A stretch of DNA of 64,000 bases, from contig NZ_CP097349.1 in NCBI RefSeq assembly GCF_023516215.1, positions 682,001 to 746,000 on the forward strand, in the 5' to 3' direction. The notes under the pieces were generated by a model that did not search any database, was not told where the DNA came from, and saw only the letters and a list, made by a program, of their open reading frames with translations. Below, piece after piece: positions 18,131 to 27,488 of this stretch. The position numbers were made by a program, and so were the translations under genes. Each line of letters opens with the position of its first letter. Within the stretch, counting starts at the first letter, position 1. This DNA comes from Cytobacillus pseudoceanisediminis (GTDB lineage: Bacteria; Bacillota; Bacilli; Bacillales; Cytobacillaceae).

Positions 18131-18666
18131 ATGAATTTTAATTTAAGAGAAGCTATTGAGATTCTTGAACGTACACCCCATACGCTGGATGCATTACTAA
18201 GCGGTCTATCTTCGGAATGGCTTAATGGCAATGAAGGGGAAGGCACGTGGAATGCTGCCGAAGTGGTTGATCATTTGATTGATGGCGAGGAGAAAAATTG
18301 GATTCCACGGCTAAAATTTATTCTGCAGGAAGGGGAAAGCAAGCCCTTCCCCCATTTGACCGCTTTGCTCATTTAAATGTGTCAGAGAGTCTATCACTTG
18401 AAGAAAAGCTTGAAGTCTTTAAGACCCTTAGAATGAAAAATTTGGCCATGCTTAGGGGTATAACTGATCTGGAAATTCATTTCGAAAAGACAGGGCTTCA
18501 TCCAGCATTTGGACCAGTCAGAGTCAGGGAATTGATTTCCACTTGGGCTGTGCATGACCTTACGCATATTTCACAGATTTCTCGAGTATTGGCAAATAGA
18601 TACAGAACTGATGTTGGTCCTTGGATTGAGTATCTGGGCATTTTAAAAAGTAAGCACTTTAAATAA
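18131..18666 (+). CDS. DinB-family protein, frame broken at a C run
   Basis: ATG at 18131 after AGGAGCGG opens a DinB four-helix protein ([21 protein letters not shown] carries the first His). The frame breaks at the C5 run 18349-18353; one more C gives [13 protein letters not shown] and the C-terminal half to 18666. That half has [17 protein letters not shown] with the second and third His of the metal triad. The joined length is about 179 residues. Family members bind Zn or Ni and include thiol transferases; the function here is unknown. Confidence 0.83.
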
Positions 18667-18819
18667 ATTGCATCATAGTTAAGTTTGTAAATTCTGTGTG
18701 AAAAGTAAACTTTTGGGACCAAAACCTCATGATATGGCCGAAGGTGTTCATTTATACTTGTATGGGATTGTGACTTTTCTGATTATTTAAGTCCATTCAA
18801 AAAATATGGAGGCGAATGA

Positions 18820-19983
18820 ATGCTGAATCGTAAGAAAAAAGGCCTGCTGTTAACTTTTATTCTGGTTACTGTCATTCTGATCGTGATGCAGCCCATTCAA
18901 AATTCTATAACTAGGGCAGCTGCAGGGGATGGCTCCTGGACATCACCTTATTCCGTATCACAGGGAATCAATACTCAAAACAACTCATCCAAAACTGTTC
19001 AAGGCTATGTGGTTGGACAGCCGACTGCGGCAAATACGGTTATTTCAAACCAGTTTCCAAATGACTATGCTTTGGCCCTGGCGGATAGTCCATCAGAGAC
19101 CAGCACAGCTAAGATGCTTTATGTTCAAATTCCTTCCACGTTTCGCTCTGCTTTCGGCTTAAAATCCAATCCATCTTTGATTGGAGAAAGAATTAAGGTA
19201 ACCGGAACACTTACCGCCTATTTCTCTCATCCCGGGCTAAAAGATGGGACGGCCTTCGAACAAGCTGGTGATGGAACAGTCATTCCCGGCCCTGAACCAG
19301 GAGGATATTATGATGCTGCAAACGGAAAAACAGGGGAGGCTTTAAAAACAGCCCTCCACACTATCATTGATGATCACACGGAAATTTCCTATTCGAATGT
19401 ATGGGAAGCACTGCGCGAGACAGATGAAGATCCTGCCAATCCCAATAACGTCATTCTTTTGTATACTGGCCGCTCTCAGGGGAAATTCACCAATGGTTCT
19501 GGCGTCAATGATTGGAACAGGGAGCATGTTTGGGCTAAATCTCACGGGGACTTTGGAACAGCTATGGGTCCGGGAACAGACTTGCATCATTTGCGGCCAA
19601 CAGATGCTTCAGTAAATAGCTCGAGAGGGAATCTTGACTTTGACGATGGGGGCACCCAGCATTCAGAGGCACTGGGAAACTACTATGATTCAGATTCCTG
19701 GGAACCCAGGGATACAGTAAAAGGCGATGTTGCGAGGATGCTTTTTTATATGGCTGTCCGTTATGAAGGAGACAGCGGAGAAGTGGATCTGGAGCTAAAC
19801 AATCAGGTCAATAATGGCTCTGCTCCTTATCATGGCAAAATGTCTGTCCTGCTTAAGTGGCATAAGGAAGATCCGGTAGACGATAACGAGCGGAGAAGAA
19901 ACGAAATCATCTATTCTGATTACCAGCATAACCGCAATCCATTTATAGATCATCCCGAGTGGGCATCAGCAATTTGGGAATAA
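18820..19983 (+). CDS. Secreted endonuclease I-family DNase
   Basis: A 387-residue protein with a Sec signal peptide (KKKG, then a hydrophobic stretch to about residue 28), an N-terminal OB-like domain (about 35-145; VQGYVVGQPTAAN, GERIKVTGTLTAYF), and an endonuclease I His-Me-finger domain (about 155-385; WNREHVWAKSHG, TDLHHLRPTDASVNSSRGN, RRNEIIYSDYQHNRNPFIDHPEW). It resembles the secreted YurI/BsnA group, with a DUF6359-like N-terminal domain. The role is extracellular nucleic-acid breakdown for nutrient scavenging. It stands alone with its own terminator. Confidence 0.92.
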   Translation: MLNRKKKGLLLTFILVTVILIVMQPIQNSITRAAAGDGSWTSPYSVSQGINTQNNSSKTVQGYVVGQPTAANTVISNQFPNDYALALADSPSETSTAKMLYVQIPSTFRSAFGLKSNPSLIGERIKVTGTLTAYFSHPGLKDGTAFEQAGDGTVIPGPEPGGYYDAANGKTGEALKTALHTIIDDHTEISYSNVWEALRETDEDPANPNNVILLYTGRSQGKFTNGSGVNDWNREHVWAKSHGDFGTAMGPGTDLHHLRPTDASVNSSRGNLDFDDGGTQHSEALGNYYDSDSWEPRDTVKGDVARMLFYMAVRYEGDSGEVDLELNNQVNNGSAPYHGKMSVLLKWHKEDPVDDNERRRNEIIYSDYQHNRNPFIDHPEWASAIWE

Positions 19984-19991
19984 TCTTCAGG

Positions 19992-20022
19992 AAAGCACTT
20001 TCCGTTACTGGGAAGTGCTTTT
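19992..20022 (+). terminator. Intrinsic terminator of the endonuclease gene
   Basis: AAAGCACTTTCC pairs with GGGAAGTGCTTT before a T-rich tail. Confidence 0.85.
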
Positions 20023-20118
20023 TATTTTACTTACTTTGAAAAAAAGATTGACAAGAGATTTCCATGGGAGTAATTTATATTTATTAATTTCATAGTAACC
20101 TTTTTGCTGAATCATTAT

Positions 20119-20276
20119 GAGCGGGGGAACCAATTTTGATAAACCTGGTTTATCTTGGGGTGAATCTTAGCATATTAAGGCTAAGAAGGGATACTCTCAA
20201 TCCCTAATCCGACAGCTAACTCCGTAAGCCGAATCGAGGGAAGGGTTGATGGAAACCATTGGCCATTCTTTTTTTA
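20119..20276 (+). promoter_or_regulatory. c-di-AMP (ydaO/yuaA) riboswitch of ktrAB
   Basis: All class signature blocks are present: GAGCGGGGGAACCAA, TTGGGGTGAATCTTAG, GGGATACTCTCAATCCC, TAATCCGACAGCTAACTCCG and TAAGCCGAATCGAGGG. Beyond 20243 a weak hairpin (GATGG/CCATT) followed by seven T at 20270-20276 is the candidate terminator. The target is ktrAB, the textbook c-di-AMP-repressed K+ importer. Confidence 0.93.
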
Positions 20277-20323
20277 AGAGTGGTTTTTTTGTGTTCATTT
20301 TCAAAAAGAAGGGAATTTCTTCA

Positions 20324-20980
20324 ATGAAAAAACAGTATGCAGTATTTGGTTTAGGCCGCTTTGGCGGAAGTCTCGTAAAGGAATTTCATGAATTGGGAGT
20401 GGAAGTGCTCGCAATTGATGTAGACCAGGAGAAAGTAAATCAATACGCACAGTTTGTGACATATGCAGTTCAAATCAATGGCATTGATGAAGCTGCCATA
20501 AAGCAATCAGGGATAAAAAATATCGATCATGCATTTGTTTCATTTGGTGAAAACATTGAGTCCAGTATATTGACATCCTTGTTATTAAAAGAAATGGGGA
20601 TTCCAAAGGTGTGGGCAAAGGCACATAATGAGTATCATGCCAGGGTGCTCGAAAAAATTGGCGTTGATCGTGTTATCCACCCGGAGCGGGATATGGCTAA
20701 GCGGATTGCCCACCATATTGTTTCGGAAAAAATGATTGATTATATTGAGCTGTCTGAAGATTACAGTATGGTTGAGATTGTGGCTACAGATAAAATTGCC
20801 GGAAAATCCCTTTCTGAATTGAATATTAGGGCTAAGTATGGCTGTAATATTGTGGGGATTCAGCGCGGGAAGGAAATAATCGTTACTCCGTCAGCTGAAG
20901 AGGTTATTTTAAAGGGCGACGTCCTGATTGTAATGGGACACAATAAAGGGATTGGCAGATTTGAGAGGCATGGAGTATAA
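20324..20980 (+). CDS. ktrA: K+ uptake regulatory subunit KtrA
   Basis: The 218-residue protein starts at the ATG at 20324, ten bases after AGAAGGGA; an upstream in-frame ATG at 20246 lies in the riboswitch platform and is rejected. The RCK_N Rossmann domain opens with FGLGRFGGSL and has the acidic end of beta 2 (LAIDVDQEKV). The RCK_C domain occupies about 135-218. KtrA forms the octameric ATP/ADP-binding ring that gates KtrB, and its RCK_C domain binds c-di-AMP in relatives. Thus c-di-AMP may act on both RNA and protein here. ktrB follows 43 bp later. Confidence 0.93.
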   Translation: MKKQYAVFGLGRFGGSLVKEFHELGVEVLAIDVDQEKVNQYAQFVTYAVQINGIDEAAIKQSGIKNIDHAFVSFGENIESSILTSLLLKEMGIPKVWAKAHNEYHARVLEKIGVDRVIHPERDMAKRIAHHIVSEKMIDYIELSEDYSMVEIVATDKIAGKSLSELNIRAKYGCNIVGIQRGKEIIVTPSAEEVILKGDVLIVMGHNKGIGRFERHGV

Positions 20981-21023
20981 GCCTTGCCGATAAAAAAATA
21001 CCAATACAAGGGGTTAGCCCTAT

Positions 21024-22393
21024 ATGTATAAGGAGCATAAAAGAATGAGGAGAATGGGACGTTCCTATAACTGGATAAAAATGAATCCGGCACAAATGCT
21101 TTCGGTCGGTTTCTTAATCTTAATTGGTGTAGGCACACTGCTGCTGATGCTGCCTTTTGCTACGAAAGACAGACATCATTTATCGTTTATCGATGCACTT
21201 TTTGAGGCGACTTCTGCTGTATGTGTAACGGGTCTCGTGGTAGTGGATACCCAAACCACATTTACTGTTTTTGGCCAGATTGTACTGATGGTCCTCATAC
21301 AGATTGGCGGCCTTGGATTTATGACATTTGGGGTTCTCATAGCTATCATGCTTGGAAAGAACATTGGTTTGAAAGGAAGGCTGATGATCCAGGAATCTTT
21401 AAATCAGCTTTCGATTGAAGGGATGGTCAGGCTGGTTAAATTCGTTGTCGGCTTTACATTAATCGCTGAAATGATCGGTGCATTGATATTGGCTATTCGC
21501 TGGTCGTCCGATTTTGGCTTCCCCGCTCATTGTATTATGGCATTTTCCATTCGGTTTCTGCCTTTAATAATGCCGGATTCGATATAATGGGCCAATTCAG
21601 GAGCGTTACTGAATATGCCGGTGATTTTACTGTCATCATGACACTCAGCTTCCTGTTAATAATCGGAGGTATCGGCTATATCGTTGTACTTGATGTAAAA
21701 AGAAACAAGAGTTTGAAAAAGCTCTCTTTGCATACAAAATTGGTCCTCCTGATGACGCTGATCCTTAACATTCTCGGAACAGTATTTATCTTTGCGCTTG
21801 AATATGATAATCCTGGGACACTTGCCAATTTGCCTTTAAAAGATAAACTATTGGGGGCTTTTTTTCATGGTGTGGTCCCGAGAACGGCTGGATTTAATTC
21901 TTTGAATACTGGCGAATTAACTTTAGGTTCGCAGCTGGTAACAATGCTGCTCATGTTCATTGGAGGGGGATCAGGAGGTACCGCCGGCGGCATTAAAGTC
22001 ACTACCTTTGTCTTGATTTTTCTTGCAGTCAGAGCGCTGATAAAGGAAGAAGATGAAGTGAGCCTGATGGGAAGGCGAATTCCAAAGGATCTTATTGTCA
22101 GAGCTTTTACAATAACCGTCTATTCAATAGGATTCATCTTCTTTATCTTATTTATTTTATCCATAACAGAAAATGCTCCATTGAACGTCCTTTTATTCGA
22201 GGTGATATCCGCTTTTGGCACGGTAGGCATGTCGATGGGGCTCACACCTGAATTAAGTGCAACAGGAAAAGGGGTAATTGCATTTATGATGTTTGCAGGA
22301 AGAGTAGGGCCAATCACAATCGCTTTTGCACTTGCCCGAAGAAAAGGAAAGGCCAAATATAAATTTGCAGAAGAGAAAATCATGATTGGATAA
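21024..22393 (+). CDS. ktrB: K+ channel subunit KtrB, frame broken at a C run
   Basis: Joined, this is a Trk/Ktr/HKT-type protein of about 457 residues with four M-P-M repeats. The selectivity-filter Gly motifs are visible: VCVTGLVV, AFNNAGFD, RTAGFNSLNTG and AFGTVGMSMG. The intramembrane gating loop GGGSGGTAGGIK is intact. The first frame ends at 21587; one more C in the C4 run 21521-21524 restores FPRSLYYGIFHSVSAFNN. With KtrA it imports K+ coupled to Na+ across the cytoplasmic membrane. The break in a key osmoregulation gene argues for a sequence error. Confidence 0.92.
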
Positions 22394-22477
22394 GTGAAGG
22401 AAAGTTATCTGGTGTATAGGACAGAATAATTTAGTTTCAATAAAATTTTCCACCATAAATAGGATAGGGGATTTTAA

Positions 22478-22909
22478 ATGAAAACCAGATTTAATGACTA
22501 TATAAGCATTAAGATCCATCAAATAGACCTGACCTTAACAAGCTATATTAAGACTAAATTAGCCCACTTAAATATTGCCCCGGAGCAGAACCTGATTCTA
22601 ATGCTTCTCTGGGAAGAAGACGGATTAAGCCAAAATGAAATCGCCAGGCGGCTGGATAAAGATAAATCTAACATTGCCAGAATGCTGAGCAGTCTTGAAA
22701 AGAAAGGCTTTATCAAAAAAAGCATGAATAAAGAGGACAGCAGATCTCTGAATGTTTATCTAACCAAAAACGGCAAAAATCTCAGTGAACATGTATATCC
22801 CATCACAGAGGAGTTTCACTCAATCGTCACATCGGGTATTACGAAGGAAGAGCTGAGAATTGTTGACGATGTTTTAATGAAAATGAGAAGAAATATGGAG
22901 GGTAATTAG
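22478..22909 (+). CDS. MarR-family transcriptional regulator
   Basis: A 143-residue winged-helix regulator. The DNA-binding segment is GLSQNEIARRLDKDKSNIARMLSSLEKKGFIKK and the wing is EDSRSLNVYLTKNGK. Flanking helices form the dimer interface. No Cys lies at the positions used by redox-sensing MarR proteins. No obvious target gene is next to it; ktrB ends 84 bp upstream, and tandem array B follows the terminator. Confidence 0.88.
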   Translation: MKTRFNDYISIKIHQIDLTLTSYIKTKLAHLNIAPEQNLILMLLWEEDGLSQNEIARRLDKDKSNIARMLSSLEKKGFIKKSMNKEDSRSLNVYLTKNGKNLSEHVYPITEEFHSIVTSGITKEELRIVDDVLMKMRRNMEGN

Positions 22910-22914
22910 CGGTG

Positions 22915-22949
22915 CAGGATAGAGTGGGATGCTTCTATCCTGTTTTTTT
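22915..22949 (+). terminator. Intrinsic terminator of the MarR gene
   Basis: CAGGATAGA and TCTATCCTG form a 9-bp perfect stem followed by TTTTTTT. Confidence 0.88.
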
Positions 22950-22960
22950 GTGAAGGTCAT

Positions 22961-23270
22961 GAAGCCCAAAATGAGAACAGCGCTGAGAAACAGTCGCCAT
23001 GAAGGCTCCATGAACCCGAAAAGTCGTGAAGCGAGAAGAAAACAGTCGCCATGAAAGCTTCATGAAGCCGAAAAGTCGTGAAGCGAGAAGAAAACAGTCG
23101 CCATGAAAGCTTCATGAAGCCGAAAAGTCGTGGAGCGAGAAGAAAACGATCGCCATGAGGCAGTCATGAAGCCGAAAAAGAGAGCAGCGGTAAGAAAACG
23201 GTCGCCATGAGGCAGTGATGAAGCCGAAAATGGGAGCAGCGCCGAGAAAACTGTTGCCATGAATCTATAA
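22961..23270 (+). repeat. Tandem array B, 52-bp period, six copies
   Basis: Units start at 22961, 23012, 23064, 23116, 23168 and 23220. The core is GAAGCCGAAAAGTCGTGAAG, then CGAGAAGAAAACAGTCGCCA, then TGAAAGCTTCAT. Copies 2-4 are almost identical; the outer copies are more diverged. There are no unique spacers and no believable gene. It fills the gap between the MarR terminator and the oxygenase gene. Confidence 0.93.
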
Positions 23271-23437
23271 GAATTTAAAACGGCACTCTAAAGAGAATCA
23301 GTTTATATGCAAATTTGAACTATCTGAGTTACCAGGTAAATCGATTCAGTTCATTCATTAATAATAGTATAATAAAATACATATATTTCTATATCTGGCT
23401 AACGGATGTTTTCATTGAGTCATACAGGGGGAAGATG

Positions 23438-24284
23438 ATGACGAAGATTATGCAGATATCAGATGAACTAAAGGATTGGATTGTGGGTGCGCTAAAAAGT
23501 GATGTGAGTCCGATTGCGCTTGCGAACGCTTTGATTAAGAAGGGTTTCGATAACCGGTTTGCATATGAGACTTTATTTAAAATTGTTGGAAATGAAGCAA
23601 TTAAGACGACAGAAGGGCAGCAGATTCGATATACTTATGAAGTCCCCAAAATAGGCAGGAAGGGGAATATCCTTCATACGAGTGATAAGGACGTAAAAGT
23701 GCTTTCCAGAAATGAAAAGCCATTTGTGCTCCATTTGGATCAGGTGCTCAGCTCAGAAGAATGTGATGAGCTTATCAGTCTTTCAAGGAGCCGGCTGCAG
23801 CCATCCCTGGTGGTGGATAGGGGTTCTGGAGAAGAACGGGCGGGTTCAGGAAGGACAAGCAAGAGCATGGCTTTCCGGCTTAAAGAAAATGAACTGGTCG
23901 AAAGAATCGAAACGAGGATTGCTGAATTGACCGGTTATCCTGCAGAAAATGGTGAAGGCCTTCAGATCTTAAACTATGGATTGGGTGAAGAATATAAGCC
24001 TCACTTTGATTTCTTTCCCCCACATGGCGGATGCCAGCAAAGGCGGACAGAGGGTTGGAACGTTCCTCATCTATTTGAATGATGTGGAGGATGGCGGTGA
24101 AACGGTCTTTTCTAAAGCTGGACTTTCATTTGTTCCCAAAAAGGGAGCGGCCATTTACTTCCATTATGGCAATGCTCAGGGTCAGCTGGACCGATTGTCA
24201 GTCCATAGCAGTGTGCCTGTAAGAAAGGGAGAAAAATGGGCTGCTACCAAATGGATTAGGGAAAGCAATATATATTGCCATTAG
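23438..24284 (+). CDS. Prolyl 4-hydroxylase-like Fe(II)/2-oxoglutarate oxygenase, frame broken at a C run
   Basis: ATG at 23438 follows AGGGGG; an earlier in-frame ATG at 23315 lacks a site. The first frame covers the N-terminal helices and VLHLDQVLSSEECDELI. It reaches the HxD iron-binding motif KPHFDFF, then stops at 24082. The rest (GGQRVGTFLIYLNDVEDGGETVF, then the distal His and 2-oxoglutarate Lys in SVHSSVPVRKGEKWAATKWI) continues in the next frame. Removing one C from the run 24017-24021 joins them, so this looks like an extra base. The joined length is about 281 residues. Bacillus relatives hydroxylate proline in small targets; the substrate here is unknown. Confidence 0.83.
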
Positions 24285-24320
24285 AGTTTTTAAAGAATAA
24301 TCAGAAGGAAGTTTGATCAG

Positions 24321-24590
24321 GTGAAACTCATCAACAAACTATTCTCAAAGCAAAAAACGGCTTCGATTGAATTTTGTCAGCGGAATCTGGATGAATTTTT
24401 AAAAGAAGAGAGTTTGGCTGCATTTAATCAATTTCTGAGCCAGAAGAATATTAACTATAAAGAATACGAATGCCAGAGCAGATGCAAAGAATGCAGGCAA
24501 TCACCTTATGCCCTGGTGGACGGGAAGCTGATTGCAGCGGAGAGTTCGGATGAATTATTGATAAAATTGAAAGAAGAAGTAAAGAAATAA
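24321..24590 (+). CDS. DUF1450 (YuzB-like) small protein
   Basis: An 89-residue protein whose second half follows the DUF1450 pattern: an FCQRNLDEF opening, then YECQSRCKECRQSPYALVDGKLI with three closely spaced Cys, then SSDELLIKLKEE. The family has a thioredoxin-like feel and may bind metal or iron-sulfur, but its function is unknown. GTG starts nearby were not preferred over this frame's annotated start. A terminator follows at once. It is probably co-transcribed with the oxygenase gene 36 bp upstream. Confidence 0.75.
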   Translation: MKLINKLFSKQKTASIEFCQRNLDEFLKEESLAAFNQFLSQKNINYKEYECQSRCKECRQSPYALVDGKLIAAESSDELLIKLKEEVKK

Positions 24591-24620
24591 AAGGAATCGG
24601 AGCAATCCGATTCCTTTTTT
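24591..24620 (+). terminator. Intrinsic terminator after the DUF1450 gene
   Basis: AAGGAATCGGA-GCAA-TCCGATTCCTT stem followed by T residues. Confidence 0.9.
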
Positions 24621-24721
24621 CATACTCTTTTTTTGATGTACATTGAGAATGTGAATGTGCAAATTAATCTAGTATTGATCCTGAAATAGCATCTCCCTAT
24701 TCATATAAAAGAGAAGGAGGA

Positions 24722-26902
24722 TTATTGCTCCTTCCCTGCACCAAGATCTTCTGCCAATTCCATAATCGCTTTATTGATTCTCCAGACGAAATAAAGGTGA
24801 TGAATCAAATCACGCTGGGATTGCTGCCTTGCTGGTGCCAATCGTTCAATTTGTTCCCTTTCATTTTCAAGACTATACACAAGCATGCCGTCTCCGCTAT
24901 CTTTAATCAAATCCATTAATGTCTCAATATTTAATTCAAGCTTTTCTTCAATCCTTATGAAAACATCGACCAGCTCATCGGGATAGTCGAATCCTTTTCG
25001 GTAGGAGGAAGCCACAAGGTGTCTTGCATAATAGTTGATGGCTGAAAATAGTGTAATCCATCTGTTAACGTCAGCATGGCGCGGGGATCCGGGTTTTTTT
25101 ATCAGAGATTGTGCTTCAACGTTTATGGTTTTAAGTTTTTGATCCAATAAGAAGCCTTTGCCTGAAAGCTCCTTAACGTTCACATCTTCCCGGAAGCTTC
25201 TCACATACTCAGTGACATACGGTTTCAGTTCTTGTAAGTAGTCATTTAAGGTATCCGCCACTTTTTCCTTCGTTTTCTTTGGGAAAATAAATAAGGAAAC
25301 TCCGAATGCAATGCCGGCACCGGCAATTGTATCGATTACCCTTGCACTGATAAGGGAAAATGTAATTCCTCCAAGTAAAAGGTCATACATAAAAGCAACC
25401 AGCATCGTTATAAACATGCTCATTAACGTATAGGAGACCTCAAACAAATAAAAGGCGAAAAAAACCGCTGCAAAAATCAGCGTTATTTCCAGGACGGAAT
25501 GGCCGCTGACCACTCTTGCAAGTGTAAATCCAATTACTGCTCCAATAATTGTTCCAACCGACCGCTGAAAACCTTTCGTATAAATGCGCCCGATCGATTC
25601 GGTACCGAGCAAAACAATAAAAGCTGTTAAAAGAACCCAATAAGGCTGGTCAGGCGAAAGAATCTGGCCGGCAATGATGGAAATGATTGCAGCAGTCAAT
25701 GCCTGAAAAGCTTTTTTGGTGGAAGGTTTGATGCCCTTATCTTCTTCAGATGGTTCATCTTCAGTGTCGCCTTCAGCTGCCTCTTCAGATAATTTAATCT
25801 CATTGTCTTTCATTTTATGAAGTGCCTGCTGTATGGTTATGCCGCCCTCGATGACATGGTTCGCAATGGACTCGATCCGCCTGATCAGAAACAGCCATCC
25901 TGCAGGTTTGTCTTCCCGGCTGAACAAATCAATAATAAGCAGGCGGAGGGCCTGAACAGCAAGCTCTGCTTCACGCAGATTTTGTTCTTCATATTGTTGG
26001 GCAAGAACTTCAGCATCGCGAAGAGAACGGGTTACCCAAACCAGGAGTTTTCTCAGCTCATCAATTTCAAGGGCATTTGCTTTTTTTAAGCTTCTAATTG
26101 AGTCTGTCAGTGTTTCAATCAGCATACCTGCATCAAATATATATAACCTCAGCTGAGTAGAGGTCAGCCCAGGCCATAATTTTTGAACATCTTCATCATT
26201 TATATACTCCGAAACCATGACAGCATAATCCCTGAGCTTCAGCACGTTTCTCCCCAATTCCTCCCGCTGCTGAGGAGTCATTTCCTTGGCTTGCATCCCC
26301 TCAATTAAGAGATTGAACGTAAAATTACTTTGGAAATGAAAGGAGCGAATGCTTCTTTTCAGGTTTTTCGCGGTGTCCTGAAAAAGGATGAAATTGAACA
26401 GGAAAGCATACGCGATCCCAATCCAAATGCCGAAGTAGAAGGATGGAAGCTGACTGCCTGATAGTTTTAAAATAGACGCGAAATAAAGTGTCATGAATGC
26501 AATCATGCATAGAGAAAAATACCGCACTCCAAAGCGGGTCAAATAAAAGCTTAAGAAGATTAACAGAACCATTGCAATATCGATAAAGACCGTGCTTCCC
26601 GCCAATAGGGAACCGCTCGATACCCCTGCCATGGCTGAAAGTCCAAGCAGGCCAGTTGTGAGCATTTTACCTTTTTTGGAGTCATCCATGACAATCATGA
26701 TGCCAAGCATGCCTGCCATTCCGGACACTATCGCCGGAGTGAGAGCGGCATCAGCACCAGCCAATTGCATGATGAACAAAGTCGTAAAGACTGAAGCCAT
26801 TAAACTTAAAGTGGCCCGTCCTGCTTTTTGAAATCGGATAAGCCCGGGATCGGATGCCAGCAAACGTCCGAGCCACCGGTGTTTTATAGGAAACTGCTTC
26901 AT
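24722..26902 (-). CDS. FUSC-family membrane protein
   Basis: A 726-residue protein with two membrane halves. The N-terminal half (about 25-170) has six helices and the motif GRATLSLMASVFTTLFI. A soluble helical stretch follows, with an acidic linker (EEAAEGDTEDEPSEEDKG near 372). A second set of helices (about 395-540) has the FUSC motif QILSPDQPYWVLLTAFIVLL, then a long C-terminal cytosolic helical domain. FUSC/YccS/AaeB relatives are linked to efflux of aromatic acids and lipophilic compounds. The substrate cannot be deduced. It stands alone and is read towards the DUF1450 gene. Confidence 0.87.
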   Translation of the reverse strand: MKQFPIKHRWLGRLLASDPGLIRFQKAGRATLSLMASVFTTLFIMQLAGADAALTPAIVSGMAGMLGIMIVMDDSKKGKMLTTGLLGLSAMAGVSSGSLLAGSTVFIDIAMVLLIFLSFYLTRFGVRYFSLCMIAFMTLYFASILKLSGSQLPSFYFGIWIGIAYAFLFNFILFQDTAKNLKRSIRSFHFQSNFTFNLLIEGMQAKEMTPQQREELGRNVLKLRDYAVMVSEYINDEDVQKLWPGLTSTQLRLYIFDAGMLIETLTDSIRSLKKANALEIDELRKLLVWVTRSLRDAEVLAQQYEEQNLREAELAVQALRLLIIDLFSREDKPAGWLFLIRRIESIANHVIEGGITIQQALHKMKDNEIKLSEEAAEGDTEDEPSEEDKGIKPSTKKAFQALTAAIISIIAGQILSPDQPYWVLLTAFIVLLGTESIGRIYTKGFQRSVGTIIGAVIGFTLARVVSGHSVLEITLIFAAVFFAFYLFEVSYTLMSMFITMLVAFMYDLLLGGITFSLISARVIDTIAGAGIAFGVSLFIFPKKTKEKVADTLNDYLQELKPYVTEYVRSFREDVNVKELSGKGFLLDQKLKTINVEAQSLIKKPGSPRHADVNRWITLFSAINYYARHLVASSYRKGFDYPDELVDVFIRIEEKLELNIETLMDLIKDSGDGMLVYSLENEREQIERLAPARQQSQRDLIHHLYFVWRINKAIMELAEDLGAGKEQ

Positions 26903-27005
26903 TGTTTCACCAATCTTTTCAGAGAGTTAAAGATTATTTTACCACTCGTACTTTTATTATCCAAATGAACCAGCTTGAGATTTTGTGCTTTACAGGTTTA
27001 AAAAC

Positions 27006-27019
27006 AGAACAAATGTTCT
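27006..27019 (+). promoter_or_regulatory. LexA (SOS) box overlapping the yolD promoter
   Basis: AGAAC-AAAT-GTTCT is a perfect palindrome matching the Bacillus LexA consensus GAAC-N4-GTTC. It abuts a consensus -10 hexamer TATAAT at 27019-27024, 20 bp before the YolD start codon, where a bound repressor would block initiation. Confidence 0.8.
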
Positions 27020-27043
27020 ATAATAAGAATGGAGGGATTTACT

Positions 27044-27382
27044 ATGCCGCTAAAAGACAGAGGGAAAATAAAATGGCAGCCAGCCCACTTCATGCCGGAA
27101 CACCGGGCGATGCTAAGAAAATTGGAAACTGAACAAATGGCACAGGACAAGCCGCTTATAGATGAATATGAATTGGAGGACTATGAAAACAAAATTCACT
27201 ATGCAATGGAATATGCCTTCTTTCTAATAGTAAAAGTCTGGCGGGAGGGATTATTCCACGAATATACAGGGAGGGTAAACAGGCTGGACGGCATCGGCAG
27301 AAAAATTTATCTGGAATTGGAAGATGGGTTTCTTGAGAAGGTCATGTTTGATGAAATAGCTTCGGTTGAAGTGAAAGAATAG
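27044..27382 (+). CDS. YolD-like protein, SOS-linked
   Basis: A 112-residue protein starting at ATG 27044, eight bases after GGAGGG. It matches the YolD family: DRGKIKWQPAHFMPEHRAML at the start, a central acidic helical stretch, and a C-terminal YTGRVNRLDGIGRKIYLELEDG beta segment. YolD-like genes are commonly paired with Y-family polymerase genes (UvrX/YqjW type) and are thought to assist SOS mutagenesis. No polymerase is adjacent here, so this is an orphan copy. The LexA box directly upstream supports DNA-damage induction. Confidence 0.87.
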   Translation: MPLKDRGKIKWQPAHFMPEHRAMLRKLETEQMAQDKPLIDEYELEDYENKIHYAMEYAFFLIVKVWREGLFHEYTGRVNRLDGIGRKIYLELEDGFLEKVMFDEIASVEVKE

Positions 27383-27488
27383 TGCAGCGAGACATAATTC
27401 AATTTTTGCAGAAAAGTTAAAGCTTTACCATACCCATTATTTGCAATTTTTAGATATAATAGAAAGAAAGCGGTGATCGGAGGTACAT

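Noticed and set aside
20246-20323. Upstream ATG extension of ktrA
   Set aside because: It lies in the riboswitch expression platform and lacks a ribosome site; the ATG at 20324 matches the RCK N-terminus.
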